DNA of 7,202 nucleotides, taken from Candidatus Jorgensenbacteria bacterium GWA1_54_12 (GTDB lineage: Bacteria; Patescibacteriota; Minisyncoccia; UBA6257; GWB1-50-10). A model generated the notes under the pieces. That model did no database searches. It saw nothing but the letters and a program-made list of their open reading frames with translations, and was not told where the DNA came from. Positions within the stretch are counted from its first letter, which is position 1. Every line of letters begins with the position of its first letter. Below are positions 1 to 5,447 of the stretch, piece by piece. The position numbers were made by a program, and so were the translations under genes. The stretch is from assembly GCA_001779505.1 (NCBI GenBank), contig MFKH01000009.1, positions 1 to 7,202 on the forward strand. The letters are read 5' to 3'.

Positions 1-1304
1 GGGAAACGGTTTCCAGTGGGGGTGGAGGAGTGCCTAACATGAACTCGTTCACCGACGCAACTCCTGAGTCGTGGGTGGACAATGACACTACTAACTTGTG
101 GGATGGCACAGCTCCTAATATCACTCTTTCGGCTGACACGAGCGAGGTTTTAGTCATGATGTCCGCCTACATCAATACAACCTCCACTACGGATATTGAA
201 CTTACGGCAAAAATAATGCGGCACACGAGCGGCATTACGTGTCAGAGCGCGGGTACGGTTATATGGACCGTGGGTACATTTTATGGATTTAGCGCGGGAC
301 AGGTGAGCATGAATGCGGTGTTTGTAGACGCTCCAGGAACGACAAGTAATGTTCAATATACCCTTTGTACCGACGGTGACTCAGAAGCAGTCACTGGAGC
401 GACAATGAATACTATCCAATTCACCTTATATGAAATAAACGATAATGCTGCTGACGTGGCGGAGGTGTACCCAAGTAATGACATAACCCTCCTGCCCGGA
501 GAATTAGTTAGCCTTGATCCTTCATTGCGCATCGGTGTTCGAAGAGCCGATAAGGCCTACGACAATAATCTTATCGGTGCCGTTTCCACCCGGCCGGCTT
601 TGATAATGGGGGGATTGGATGGTGAGGGGATAACAGGCTTGCCGATTGCCCTGAGCGGTCGCGTGCCGGTGCGGGTAACGTCGGAAAACGGATCGATTAA
701 AAAGGGTGATGTTTTAACATCATCATCATTGACTCCAGGCACTGCTATGCGCGCAACCGCATCGGGTCCGATAGTCGGCGTGGCTATGAACGATTTTGAG
801 GGGTCGGGAATTGGGTCTGTCATAATGTTTGTCAAAAACGGGTACTTTAACAGCTCTTACATAGAGAGTCCTCTGTCCCAGACCAGCATAATCGACGGAC
901 TGGAAATCATCTCGCCGAAAGTTTTAACAGGCGCGCTTACGATAGGCAGTCGGGAAAAACCCGGAGGTATCACGCTGTACGATAGTGAGACTGGCGAGCC
1001 CTATTGTATGAGAGTAACAAGAGGCAGTGTGGTAAGCGTGCTGGGCGAATGCGCACAGTCTGCACCGATTGAGGAACCGTCCGCAGTTGAAGAACCGGAG
1101 GTAGTTAAGGAACCGGAGGTACCAAGCGAGCCGGAGTCATCAGAGGTGATTCCTGAATCAGGGCCGGAGGTTGTTGCCGAACCTGAACCTGAACCGGGAC
1201 AAGAATTACCCGAACCGGAATCATCAGAACCCGAACCGGGACCAGAGCCAGGACCAGAGCCGGAGTTATCAGAATCGGAATCGCAGGAAGAAATCCCTCT
1301 ATGA
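1..1304 (+). CDS. C-terminal part of a large beta-structured surface/fibre-like protein (5' end outside window)
   Basis: The frame is open from base 3 with no stop, and the first visible residues (ETVSSGGGG) read as the inside of a protein. The GTG at 30 is therefore probably not the start. Residues below are numbered from that GTG. Residues 1-138 are a Thr/Asn-rich beta-type region. Residues 141-270 form a module beginning DVAEVYPSND, followed by LLPGELVSLD, IGAVSTRPALIMGG, LPIALSGRVPVRV and IKKGDVLTSSS. That series resembles a module at the C-terminus of giant repeat proteins in CPR bacteria, and distantly the phage-type Peptidase_G2/tail-fibre chaperone fold. A short segment with GITLYDSETGEPYC (313-326) follows, then a Glu/Pro tail (348-424). 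No membrane segment or sortase motif is visible at the C-terminus. The role is inferred: a secreted or surface structural protein, possibly in adhesion. The gene appears more AT-rich than its neighbours. The family assignment comes from memory of similar proteins. Confidence 0.8.
   Translation, partial: ETVSSGGGGVPNMNSFTDATPESWVDNDTTNLWDGTAPNITLSADTSEVLVMMSAYINTTSTTDIELTAKIMRHTSGITCQSAGTVIWTVGTFYGFSAGQVSMNAVFVDAPGTTSNVQYTLCTDGDSEAVTGATMNTIQFTLYEINDNAADVAEVYPSNDITLLPGELVSLDPSLRIGVRRADKAYDNNLIGAVSTRPALIMGGLDGEGITGLPIALSGRVPVRVTSENGSIKKGDVLTSSSLTPGTAMRATASGPIVGVAMNDFEGSGIGSVIMFVKNGYFNSSYIESPLSQTSIIDGLEIISPKVLTGALTIGSREKPGGITLYDSETGEPYCMRVTRGSVVSVLGECAQSAPIEEPSAVEEPEVVKEPEVPSEPESSEVIPESGPEVVAEPEPEPGQELPEPESSEPEPGPEPGPEPELSESESQEEIPL
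1071..1301 (+). repeat. Glu/Pro-rich low-complexity tail repeats
   Basis: Irregular repeats of a GAACCG/GAGCCG unit encode EEP, EPE and EPGPEP runs over the last 77 residues of the partial surface protein. At the protein level the tail is strongly acidic and probably extended. The DNA repeats are imperfect and vary in length, unlike a CRISPR array or a VNTR with a fixed unit. Confidence 0.8.
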
Positions 1305-1310
1305 TATAAT
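1302..1310 (+). promoter_or_regulatory. Extended -10 promoter overlapping a stop codon
   Basis: TGATATAAT is a perfect extended -10 (TGn plus TATAAT). Its TGA is the stop codon of the upstream gene. No good -35 hexamer lies 16-18 bases upstream, where the sequence is the Glu/Pro-coding repeat, which is compatible with extended -10 promoters. The expected transcription start is near 1317, giving a leader of roughly 40 bases before the ATG at 1359. This is the only promoter-like site seen for the three genes at 1359-4102. Confidence 0.6.
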
Positions 1311-1334
1311 GTTGGTACAAAGGGCCGATTCATT

Positions 1335-1358
1335 TAAACACACATCTAAACACACATC
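1335..1358 (+). repeat. Perfect 12-bp tandem duplication in the operon leader
   Basis: TAAACACACATC occurs twice in a row (1335-1346 and 1347-1358) and abuts the ATG at 1359. Each copy starts with an in-frame TAA, so translation of the next gene cannot begin further upstream. The region contains no Shine-Dalgarno. It could be a protein or ribosome contact site, or simply a replication-slippage product. Confidence 0.85.
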
Positions 1359-1772
1359 ATGAAATCACATGAGGAGAAACAGGAAATACAAGTGAACGCG
1401 CTAAGTTCACTGAATCCCAAAATGAAAGCGGTGTTCGCGGCCGTCGCGGTCATCGCGCTCGGCGCTTCGGGAGCCGCATACTACTTCTATAGCCGGTACG
1501 CGACGCTTATGGAAGAGCCGCAGAGGATAGCCCAGGAAGACACGAGCAAACTACTTGAACGCGTGGGGCGGCTTATCGTCCTCCCCGTCGGAGAAGAGCC
1601 GACAATCGCAACGGTTTCCGACCCGGAGAAATTGAAAGACCAGGCATTCTTCGCGAATGCGCAAATCGGTTTCAAAGTGCTCATCTACGCGAATGCGAAA
1701 AAGGCGATTCTCTATGACCCGTCCGGAGACAAAATCGTAGAGGTGGCACCGGTCAATATCGGCAACCCCTAA
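1359..1772 (+). CDS. Small single-pass membrane protein, conserved in CPR bacteria, function unknown
   Basis: The protein has 137 residues. A charged N-terminus (MKSHEEKQE) is followed by one hydrophobic segment at about residues 24-45 (AVFAAVAVIALGASGAAYYF) and a 90-residue soluble domain. That domain contains LLERVGRLIVLPVGEEPTI, VSDPEKLKDQAFF, VLIYANAKKAILYDP and KIVEVAPV. I recall this signature from uncharacterised proteins in many Parcubacteria genomes, but no function is known to me. With few positive charges after the membrane segment, the soluble domain is probably outside the cytoplasm. ATG 1359 is the first possible start because TAA codons precede it in frame, but it lacks a Shine-Dalgarno. 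GTG 1392 has AGGA seven bases upstream and would give a 126-residue protein with the membrane segment intact. It lies 18 bases ahead of the dockerin gene, so it is probably first in that operon. Confidence 0.85.
   Translation: MKSHEEKQEIQVNALSSLNPKMKAVFAAVAVIALGASGAAYYFYSRYATLMEEPQRIAQEDTSKLLERVGRLIVLPVGEEPTIATVSDPEKLKDQAFFANAQIGFKVLIYANAKKAILYDPSGDKIVEVAPVNIGNP
1369..1395 (+). other. Possible 8-codon basic leader peptide overlapping an alternative GTG start
   Basis: An ATG preceded by CAC opens an out-of-frame mini-ORF encoding MRRNRKYK. Its TGA overlaps GTG 1392 as GTGA, the arrangement typical of translationally coupled genes, and AGGA at 1381-1384 is well placed for that GTG. It contains AGG, AGA and AGG arginine codons. 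An ORF this short can easily arise by chance, and it is mutually exclusive with simple initiation at ATG 1359. Confidence 0.15.
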
Positions 1773-1790
1773 AAAGCCGTGGCGAGGCAC

Positions 1791-3086
1791 ATGAAGTCCG
1801 TCATATGCGCCGCGGCAATCTTCGCGTTCGCCGCGGGGTTCGTCGCGCCCGCCAATGCGCAGGATTTTACGAGCACTCACTTCATGATTGAAGACCTCAC
1901 GCCGACGAGCGGAGGGGGTGATTCCTCATCGGATGGCTTTGAAGTAATCGGCGGCGTCGGCCAGGTGGGAACCGAAGAGAGCACGAGCGAGAGCTTCACC
2001 CAGAGGAGCGGCTCGTTTTACTTCCCCGTGGCGACAACGCCGGTCGTGAGCGCGACAGCAGGAGAAAGCAAAGTTACGTTAAGCTGGACTGCCGCAGTGG
2101 GAACCCTAGCGACAATTAACGAATATGAAGTCGGTATTGCTTCAACCTCAGGTGGTTCGTACACATTTGAATCAGTCGGCAACGCACTCTCTTTCGTGAA
2201 AACGGGGCTCACCGCCGGCACAACGTACTATTTTGTCATACGGGCAAACGCGGACGGGGCATCGCTCGCTGTCTCGGCGGAGGTTTCTGCGGTGCCGACG
2301 AGTTCTTCCGTCACGCCGAGCACAACGCCGTCGAGCGGCGGGGGCGGAGGAGGTTATGTGCCGCCCACGGCGGTTAACTTCTCCGGATGGGCATACCCCT
2401 TAAGCAAAGTACGTCTCCTGAAGGATGGGCAACTCATGGTCTCAACGATTGCGGGTCCGGACGCAAAGTTTTCAATCTCGCTCTCGGGACTCTCGCCGGG
2501 GGACCATGTTTTTTCAATTTACAGCGAGGATAAGAGGGGGAACAAATCAACCTCTTTCACCCTTCCGTCGTATGTGACGACAGGTGCAACAACGAATGTG
2601 AGCGGCGTTTTCATCGTCCCCACCATAGACGTCAATAAAACCGAAGTGAAGCGGGGAGATACGATTACCATCTTCGGCCAGAGCGTCCCCGAAAGCGACA
2701 TCACGATAGTCGTGAACTCGGATGAAGAATTGTTCGTGAAAACGACGTCCGACGAAACAGGCGCATATGTCTACAACCTTGACACGTCATTCTTGGAAAC
2801 AGGCCAGCACTTTACGAAGGCAAAAGCGGTACATGCCAATCTCGTGAGCCCGTTTTCGAAGACCGTGGGATTCAAAGTTGGCACGCGGACGGTTCTCGTT
2901 GCAGAAACGATTCGCGCGTTGCAGAAAGGCGATGCAAACAAAGATAGCCGCGTAAACATTAACGATTTCTCCGTTGCCGCGTACTGGTATGGCAGGACAA
3001 ACCCTCCGTCCGGCGCCGACCTGGACGGGGACGGCAAGGTTAATCTGAAGGACTTCAGCATCATGGCGTATTATTGGACCGGTTGA
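1791..3086 (+). CDS. Secreted FN3/Ig-like protein with C-terminal type I dockerin
   Basis: The start is set at ATG 1791 (431 residues) because it begins a clean signal peptide with cleavage after ANA (residue 23). GTG 1779 is also open but has no Shine-Dalgarno, whereas GAGG lies three bases before the ATG. After a Gly/Ser-rich segment with the FEVIGGVGQVG...FTQRSGSFYFP pattern comes a fibronectin type III domain (about 82-170: KVTLSW, YEVGI, LTAGTTYYFVIRA). A Ser/Thr/Gly linker with six glycines (about 172-190) follows, then Ig-like beta domains (about 195-368). The final 52 residues are a dockerin with two calcium loops of the D-x-N/D-x-D-x3-N-x2-D type: D381, N383, D385, N389, D392 and D410, D412, D414, N418, D421. 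Each loop is followed by a near-identical helix (DFSVAAYWYG, DFSIMAYYWTG). No catalytic domain was recognised. The inferred role is a secreted binding or scaffold protein held at the surface by the cohesin encoded next door. Confidence 0.9.
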   Translation: MKSVICAAAIFAFAAGFVAPANAQDFTSTHFMIEDLTPTSGGGDSSSDGFEVIGGVGQVGTEESTSESFTQRSGSFYFPVATTPVVSATAGESKVTLSWTAAVGTLATINEYEVGIASTSGGSYTFESVGNALSFVKTGLTAGTTYYFVIRANADGASLAVSAEVSAVPTSSSVTPSTTPSSGGGGGGYVPPTAVNFSGWAYPLSKVRLLKDGQLMVSTIAGPDAKFSISLSGLSPGDHVFSIYSEDKRGNKSTSFTLPSYVTTGATTNVSGVFIVPTIDVNKTEVKRGDTITIFGQSVPESDITIVVNSDEELFVKTTSDETGAYVYNLDTSFLETGQHFTKAKAVHANLVSPFSKTVGFKVGTRTVLVAETIRALQKGDANKDSRVNINDFSVAAYWYGRTNPPSGADLDGDGKVNLKDFSIMAYYWTG

Positions 3087-4102
3087 TGAAACACATGAAA
3101 CTATGCGGACTACTCGCGTGCGCGCTCGCGGTGCTTCCCGCGGGAGCGTTCGCGGCATACCTGCATATCGTTCCGGAAACCGGAAACTTTCACGTTGGCG
3201 AGAACTTTAATGCAGGCATCTATGTAAGCACGGAAGAACCAGTAAATGCCATGCAGGGCGTCATCGCATTCCCCACGGAGTTTCTCCAGGCGGTGAACGC
3301 CGACGGCGGCGGAAACTCCATTGTGAACTTGTGGGTGCAGAAACCGTCGCTCTCAAATGCAGGCGATGCGGGGAATGTCAGGTTTGAAGGAGTTGTCCTG
3401 AATCCTGGTTTCACGGGAGCAAACGGCAAGATAATAGAAGTCACCTTCCGGGTGAGGAAAGAAGGATTTGCCGAGGTAAGTTTCACTGACTTCGCGGTTT
3501 TGGCGAATGATGGTTTGGGGACAGATATATCAACCGCGCCGGGGAAGGCAGAATTTACGCTCCTTGGAGCAAGAGCGGCAGAAACCGGCTCCGAAGCAAC
3601 CCTGGAATCAAACGAGGTTAAGATTAAAGCAGTTGAGGAAAAGATAAAATCCGTTGAGGAACAAATCAAAAATATAAACGTGTTGGAACCGGCGGAAGGA
3701 GTTGGTGTAACCGGATTCTGGAACACTCTGCCGGGCTGGCTCAAGGTAATCGCACTTATCGTTGCCGGAGCAATCATGCTCGTCGTCGGACTCTTGGCTG
3801 TATCGTTTGGCGCACTCATCCTTATCTGGCTCTGGAATTTTATCCTGCGCCGGAAGACAAAATTCACGAAGTGGGCAGAGCTCCTGCCGGCACGGATAAG
3901 GCGATTCCGAAGAAAGGCCTCTGGTGCGGCAGATGCGGCAAAGAAAGAACTTACGTCAGATGTCCGCTTCGCTTTTCGCGAGCTGAAAGAAGATTACCGT
4001 GAAGCAGAAAAGAAAAAATCCTTCCTGAAAATAGTGAAAAACTTCTGGGTTTCCGTGATTAAAATCGCGAAACGATTTTTTGAAGATAACGTTAAAAAGT
4101 AA
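3086..4102 (+). CDS. Membrane-anchored cohesin-domain protein
   Basis: The protein has 338 residues from ATG 3086, which shares one base with the upstream stop (TGATG), suggesting coupled translation. ATG 3095 is an alternative giving three fewer residues. A signal peptide with cleavage after AFA (residue 23) precedes a cohesin-like beta domain at about 25-160: YLHIVPETGNFHVGENF, VNAMQGVIAFP, NLWVQKPS, GNVRFEGVVLNPGFTG, GKIIEVTFRV and VLANDGLGTDI. Residues 180-196 carry tandem heptads (IKAVEEK, IKSVEEQ), likely a short coiled coil. A strongly hydrophobic membrane segment (about 219-253) is followed by an 85-residue, very basic tail (RRKTKF, RIRRFRRK, EKKKSF). By the positive-inside rule the cohesin faces out and the tail lies in the cytoplasm. 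The probable ligand is the dockerin of the preceding gene. The cohesin identity is by motif resemblance; the pairing is inferred from gene order. Confidence 0.88.
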   Translation: MKHMKLCGLLACALAVLPAGAFAAYLHIVPETGNFHVGENFNAGIYVSTEEPVNAMQGVIAFPTEFLQAVNADGGGNSIVNLWVQKPSLSNAGDAGNVRFEGVVLNPGFTGANGKIIEVTFRVRKEGFAEVSFTDFAVLANDGLGTDISTAPGKAEFTLLGARAAETGSEATLESNEVKIKAVEEKIKSVEEQIKNINVLEPAEGVGVTGFWNTLPGWLKVIALIVAGAIMLVVGLLAVSFGALILIWLWNFILRRKTKFTKWAELLPARIRRFRRKASGAADAAKKELTSDVRFAFRELKEDYREAEKKKSFLKIVKNFWVSVIKIAKRFFEDNVKK

Positions 4103-4111
4103 GTTGCCTAA

Positions 4112-4143
4112 GTATATAAAAAGCCACCCAAAAGGGGTGGCTT
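4112..4143 (-). terminator. Rho-independent terminator for the minus-strand gene
   Basis: A perfect 9-bp stem (AAGCCACCC, 4121-4129, with GGGTGGCTT, 4135-4143) closes a 5-base loop. Read on the minus strand, the stem runs into five T's and then ATATAC, a classical intrinsic terminator about 25 bases past the minus-strand stop. On the plus strand the same hairpin is followed by CTTCGCG, so it should stop transcription from the cohesin gene only weakly. It is the only terminator-like element between these convergent units. Confidence 0.85.
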
Positions 4144-4168
4144 CGCGTGTCTTCCCGCCGCGCGGCAT

Positions 4169-4873
4169 CTAGGCGGAGAAAACGAACGCAGTGGCGGAGC
4201 CGGAATCTTCGCTTGCGGTGCCGATGCACACGTCGAAGATAATGCTCCCGTCCCATGAACTGAAGGTCGGCGTCTGCGAAAGCGCGATGCCTCCGAGAGG
4301 GGAGACGCTTGCGCCAGGGCAGTCAATCCGCAGGGTGTCATCCGATGCGAGTCGTCCAGAGTTTGTGAGAAGCATGCTCCCCACTTCGCACGGGCCGAGA
4401 GGCACCTCCCTTCCGAAGTTCGTCCAAGAGAGACCGTGGAGCACTTGGGGAACCGCTTCACCGCAGTGAAACTGGCCGAACTGGGCGAAAACGACAATGA
4501 TGCAGCTTCCTTGTTGCTGGACAAGAAGCTTTCTCCACGCCTCTGTGAGCAGGGGATTTTCCCGGAAGCGCTCCATGGTGGAGCCTTTGCACGCGATCTG
4601 GGCACCAAGCCCGTCGACCGCGGCGAGCTTTGAAAGAATCTCTCCCAGCATGTCGAGGTGACCCGCATGGTAAATTCCCGGGTGGGGGATGAGAAATGGT
4701 CCTTCCACCCACCCTGGGAGCTGCCGCTTGAGGTCGGGATACCTGTCCCGCATGAAGCGCATGGCGCCGTCGGGGTTGAGGCGAGGCCAGGCATTCCTTA
4801 GGATCGCGCATTGTTCCTCAACCGGGCACGGAGAGGGATAGGTGCGTACCGATGCCACTGATTGCGCTGGCAT
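4169..4873 (-). CDS. Unrecognised Cys-rich cytoplasmic protein, monocistronic
   Basis: The protein has 234 residues from the ATG whose complement is 4871-4873. This start is chosen because GGAGG sits six bases upstream; longer readings to 4993 would run through the promoter. There is no signal peptide or membrane segment. Eight cysteines (16, 22, 95, 124, 137, 162, 185, 216) are spread over the chain, without the close CxxC pairs of a zinc ribbon. Visible landmarks include NPDGAMRFMRDRYPDLK (33-49), WVEGPFLIPHPGIYHAGHLDMLGEIL (55-80), QFGQFHCGEAVPQVL (131-145), NFGREVPLGPCEVGSMLLT (152-170) and LRIDCPGA (181-188). I recall similar orphan proteins in Parcubacteria, each on its own transcript with a strong Shine-Dalgarno and terminator, but I know no function. 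It is convergent with the cohesin gene and divergent from the Gmad2 gene, forming an island between two operons. Confidence 0.85.
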   Translation of the reverse strand: MPAQSVASVRTYPSPCPVEEQCAILRNAWPRLNPDGAMRFMRDRYPDLKRQLPGWVEGPFLIPHPGIYHAGHLDMLGEILSKLAAVDGLGAQIACKGSTMERFRENPLLTEAWRKLLVQQQGSCIIVVFAQFGQFHCGEAVPQVLHGLSWTNFGREVPLGPCEVGSMLLTNSGRLASDDTLRIDCPGASVSPLGGIALSQTPTFSSWDGSIIFDVCIGTASEDSGSATAFVFSA

Positions 4874-4879
4874 AGCAAA

Positions 4880-4884
4880 CCTCC
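4880..4884 (-). promoter_or_regulatory. Strong Shine-Dalgarno deciding the minus-strand start
   Basis: GGAGG on the minus strand is spaced six bases from the ATG at 4873. It is the clearest ribosome binding site in the window and fixes this start over the upstream in-frame possibilities. Its strength contrasts with the plus-strand genes, most of which have weak or no Shine-Dalgarno. Confidence 0.85.
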
Positions 4885-4896
4885 ATTGTGTAATCT

Positions 4897-4927
4897 TCCT
4901 TATACCGCTGTGTTTGAGATATAAGGA
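4897..4927 (-). promoter_or_regulatory. 5' leader stem-loop of the minus-strand gene
   Basis: On the minus strand TCCTTATA (4927-4920) pairs with TATAAGGA (4904-4897), an 8-bp inverted repeat around a 15-base loop. It begins within a few bases of the predicted transcription start (about 4930) and ends 13 bases before the Shine-Dalgarno, leaving that site free. It could protect the 5' end of the transcript or be a binding site for a dimeric regulator. No known riboswitch was recognised. Confidence 0.5.
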
Positions 4928-4936
4928 GCTGGAGAT

Positions 4937-4966
4937 AATGTAATAATAAAAATGCGCTTTTGTCAA
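4937..4966 (-). promoter_or_regulatory. Sigma70-type promoter of the minus-strand gene
   Basis: A consensus -35 TTGACA lies on the minus strand at 4966-4961. After an 18-base spacer comes TACATT (4942-4937), a 4/6 match to the -10 consensus. The expected start is near 4930, giving a leader of about 57 bases. The -35 overlaps that of the divergent plus-strand promoter. Confidence 0.65.
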
Positions 4967-4987
4967 CACACCGTGAAGTGGTATACT
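4960..4987 (+). promoter_or_regulatory. Sigma70-type promoter with extended -10 for the Gmad2 operon
   Basis: The -35 TTGTCA (4960-4965, 5/6 match) is separated by 16 bases from TATACT (4982-4987, 5/6 match). TG at 4979-4980 completes an extended -10 (TGGTATACT). The predicted start, six or seven bases downstream, falls on the ATG at 4994, implying a leaderless mRNA. Confidence 0.7.
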
Positions 4988-4993
4988 ATGCAC

Positions 4994-5443
4994 ATGACAA
5001 AACGAATTGTAACCGTTATCGTCGTTCTTCTCGTTCTGGGTGCGGCAGTCGGAGGGTGGTTTGTGTGGACAGGAGGGAAAAGCGGAACTCCGCGCGCATT
5101 CGCGACGATTACGTCTCCGAAGGGCGTTACCCTGCGCATTGCGTCTCCTGCGCCCGGGGAAGTGGTTACCTCGCCCCTCGTCGTAACTGGCGAAGTGCCG
5201 GGACCGTGGTACTTTGAGGCGTCGTTTCCCATAGCGCTTGTTGCGGCAGACGGCACGGTTTTGAACAAGGTTCCCGCGCAGGCGGAAGGGGACTGGATGA
5301 CAACGGAATACGTTCCTTTTGAAGCGACGATATCATTTGACGCTCCCGAAGGTGACAGCGGCATGCTCGTCTTTGAAAAAGATAACGCGTCGGGTCTTCC
5401 GGAACACGATGACTCTGCGCGGCTTCCGATTCGTTTCAGATAA
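4994..5443 (+). CDS. Membrane-anchored Gmad2 immunoglobulin-like domain protein
   Basis: The protein has 149 residues. An N-terminal hydrophobic segment (about 5-25, IVTVIVVLLVLGAAVGGWFV) has basic residues before it and no evident cleavage site, so it probably anchors the protein with the rest outside. Residues 46-149 match the Gmad2 domain (first described in the spore-germination protein GerM): LRIASPAPGEVVTSPLVVTGEVPGPWYFEASFPI, GDWMTTEYVPFEATISF, GMLVFEKDNASGLPE and LPIRF. The domain is non-catalytic and common in CPR envelope proteins; its partner is unknown. ATG 4994 is preferred over ATG 4988 because the latter abuts the -10 and would lie upstream of the transcript. It is first in a tight operon, with only four bases to the nuclease gene. 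Confidence 0.9.
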   Translation: MTKRIVTVIVVLLVLGAAVGGWFVWTGGKSGTPRAFATITSPKGVTLRIASPAPGEVVTSPLVVTGEVPGPWYFEASFPIALVAADGTVLNKVPAQAEGDWMTTEYVPFEATISFDAPEGDSGMLVFEKDNASGLPEHDDSARLPIRFR

Positions 5444-5447
5444 AGCC

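Noticed and set aside
30..32. GTG as the true start of the first gene
   Set aside because: The frame stays open to the window edge with protein-like sequence upstream, and the visible part looks like an internal segment.
1071..1301. CRISPR-like or fixed-unit repeat array
   Set aside because: The units are short, irregular and in frame with the protein; there are no equal spacers.
1001..1333. Minus-strand ORF encoding a Gly/Ser/Asp repeat protein
   Set aside because: It is the antisense reading of the Glu/Pro repeat; its regularity comes from the plus-strand repeat.
3086..3130. Lipoprotein signal (LLAC) in the cohesin protein
   Set aside because: The Cys falls early in the hydrophobic stretch, position -2 is Leu, and a better signal peptidase I site (AFA) follows; the protein also has its own membrane helix.
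3220..3867. 215-codon minus-strand ORF
   Set aside because: It lies fully antisense to the cohesin gene, whose domains are clear; the encoded sequence has no recognisable domain.
4121..4143. The hairpin as a strong bidirectional terminator
   Set aside because: Only the minus-strand reading has a T-tract after the stem; the plus-strand reading continues into CTTCGCG.
4108..4794. 228-codon minus-strand ORF in another frame
   Set aside because: It overlaps the Cys-rich gene out of frame, runs through the terminator, and is Arg/Ser/Pro-rich as expected for a shadow.
4874..4993. Upstream extension of the minus-strand gene to 4993
   Set aside because: It would translate through the -10 and -35; the GGAGG at 4880-4884 fixes the start at 4873.
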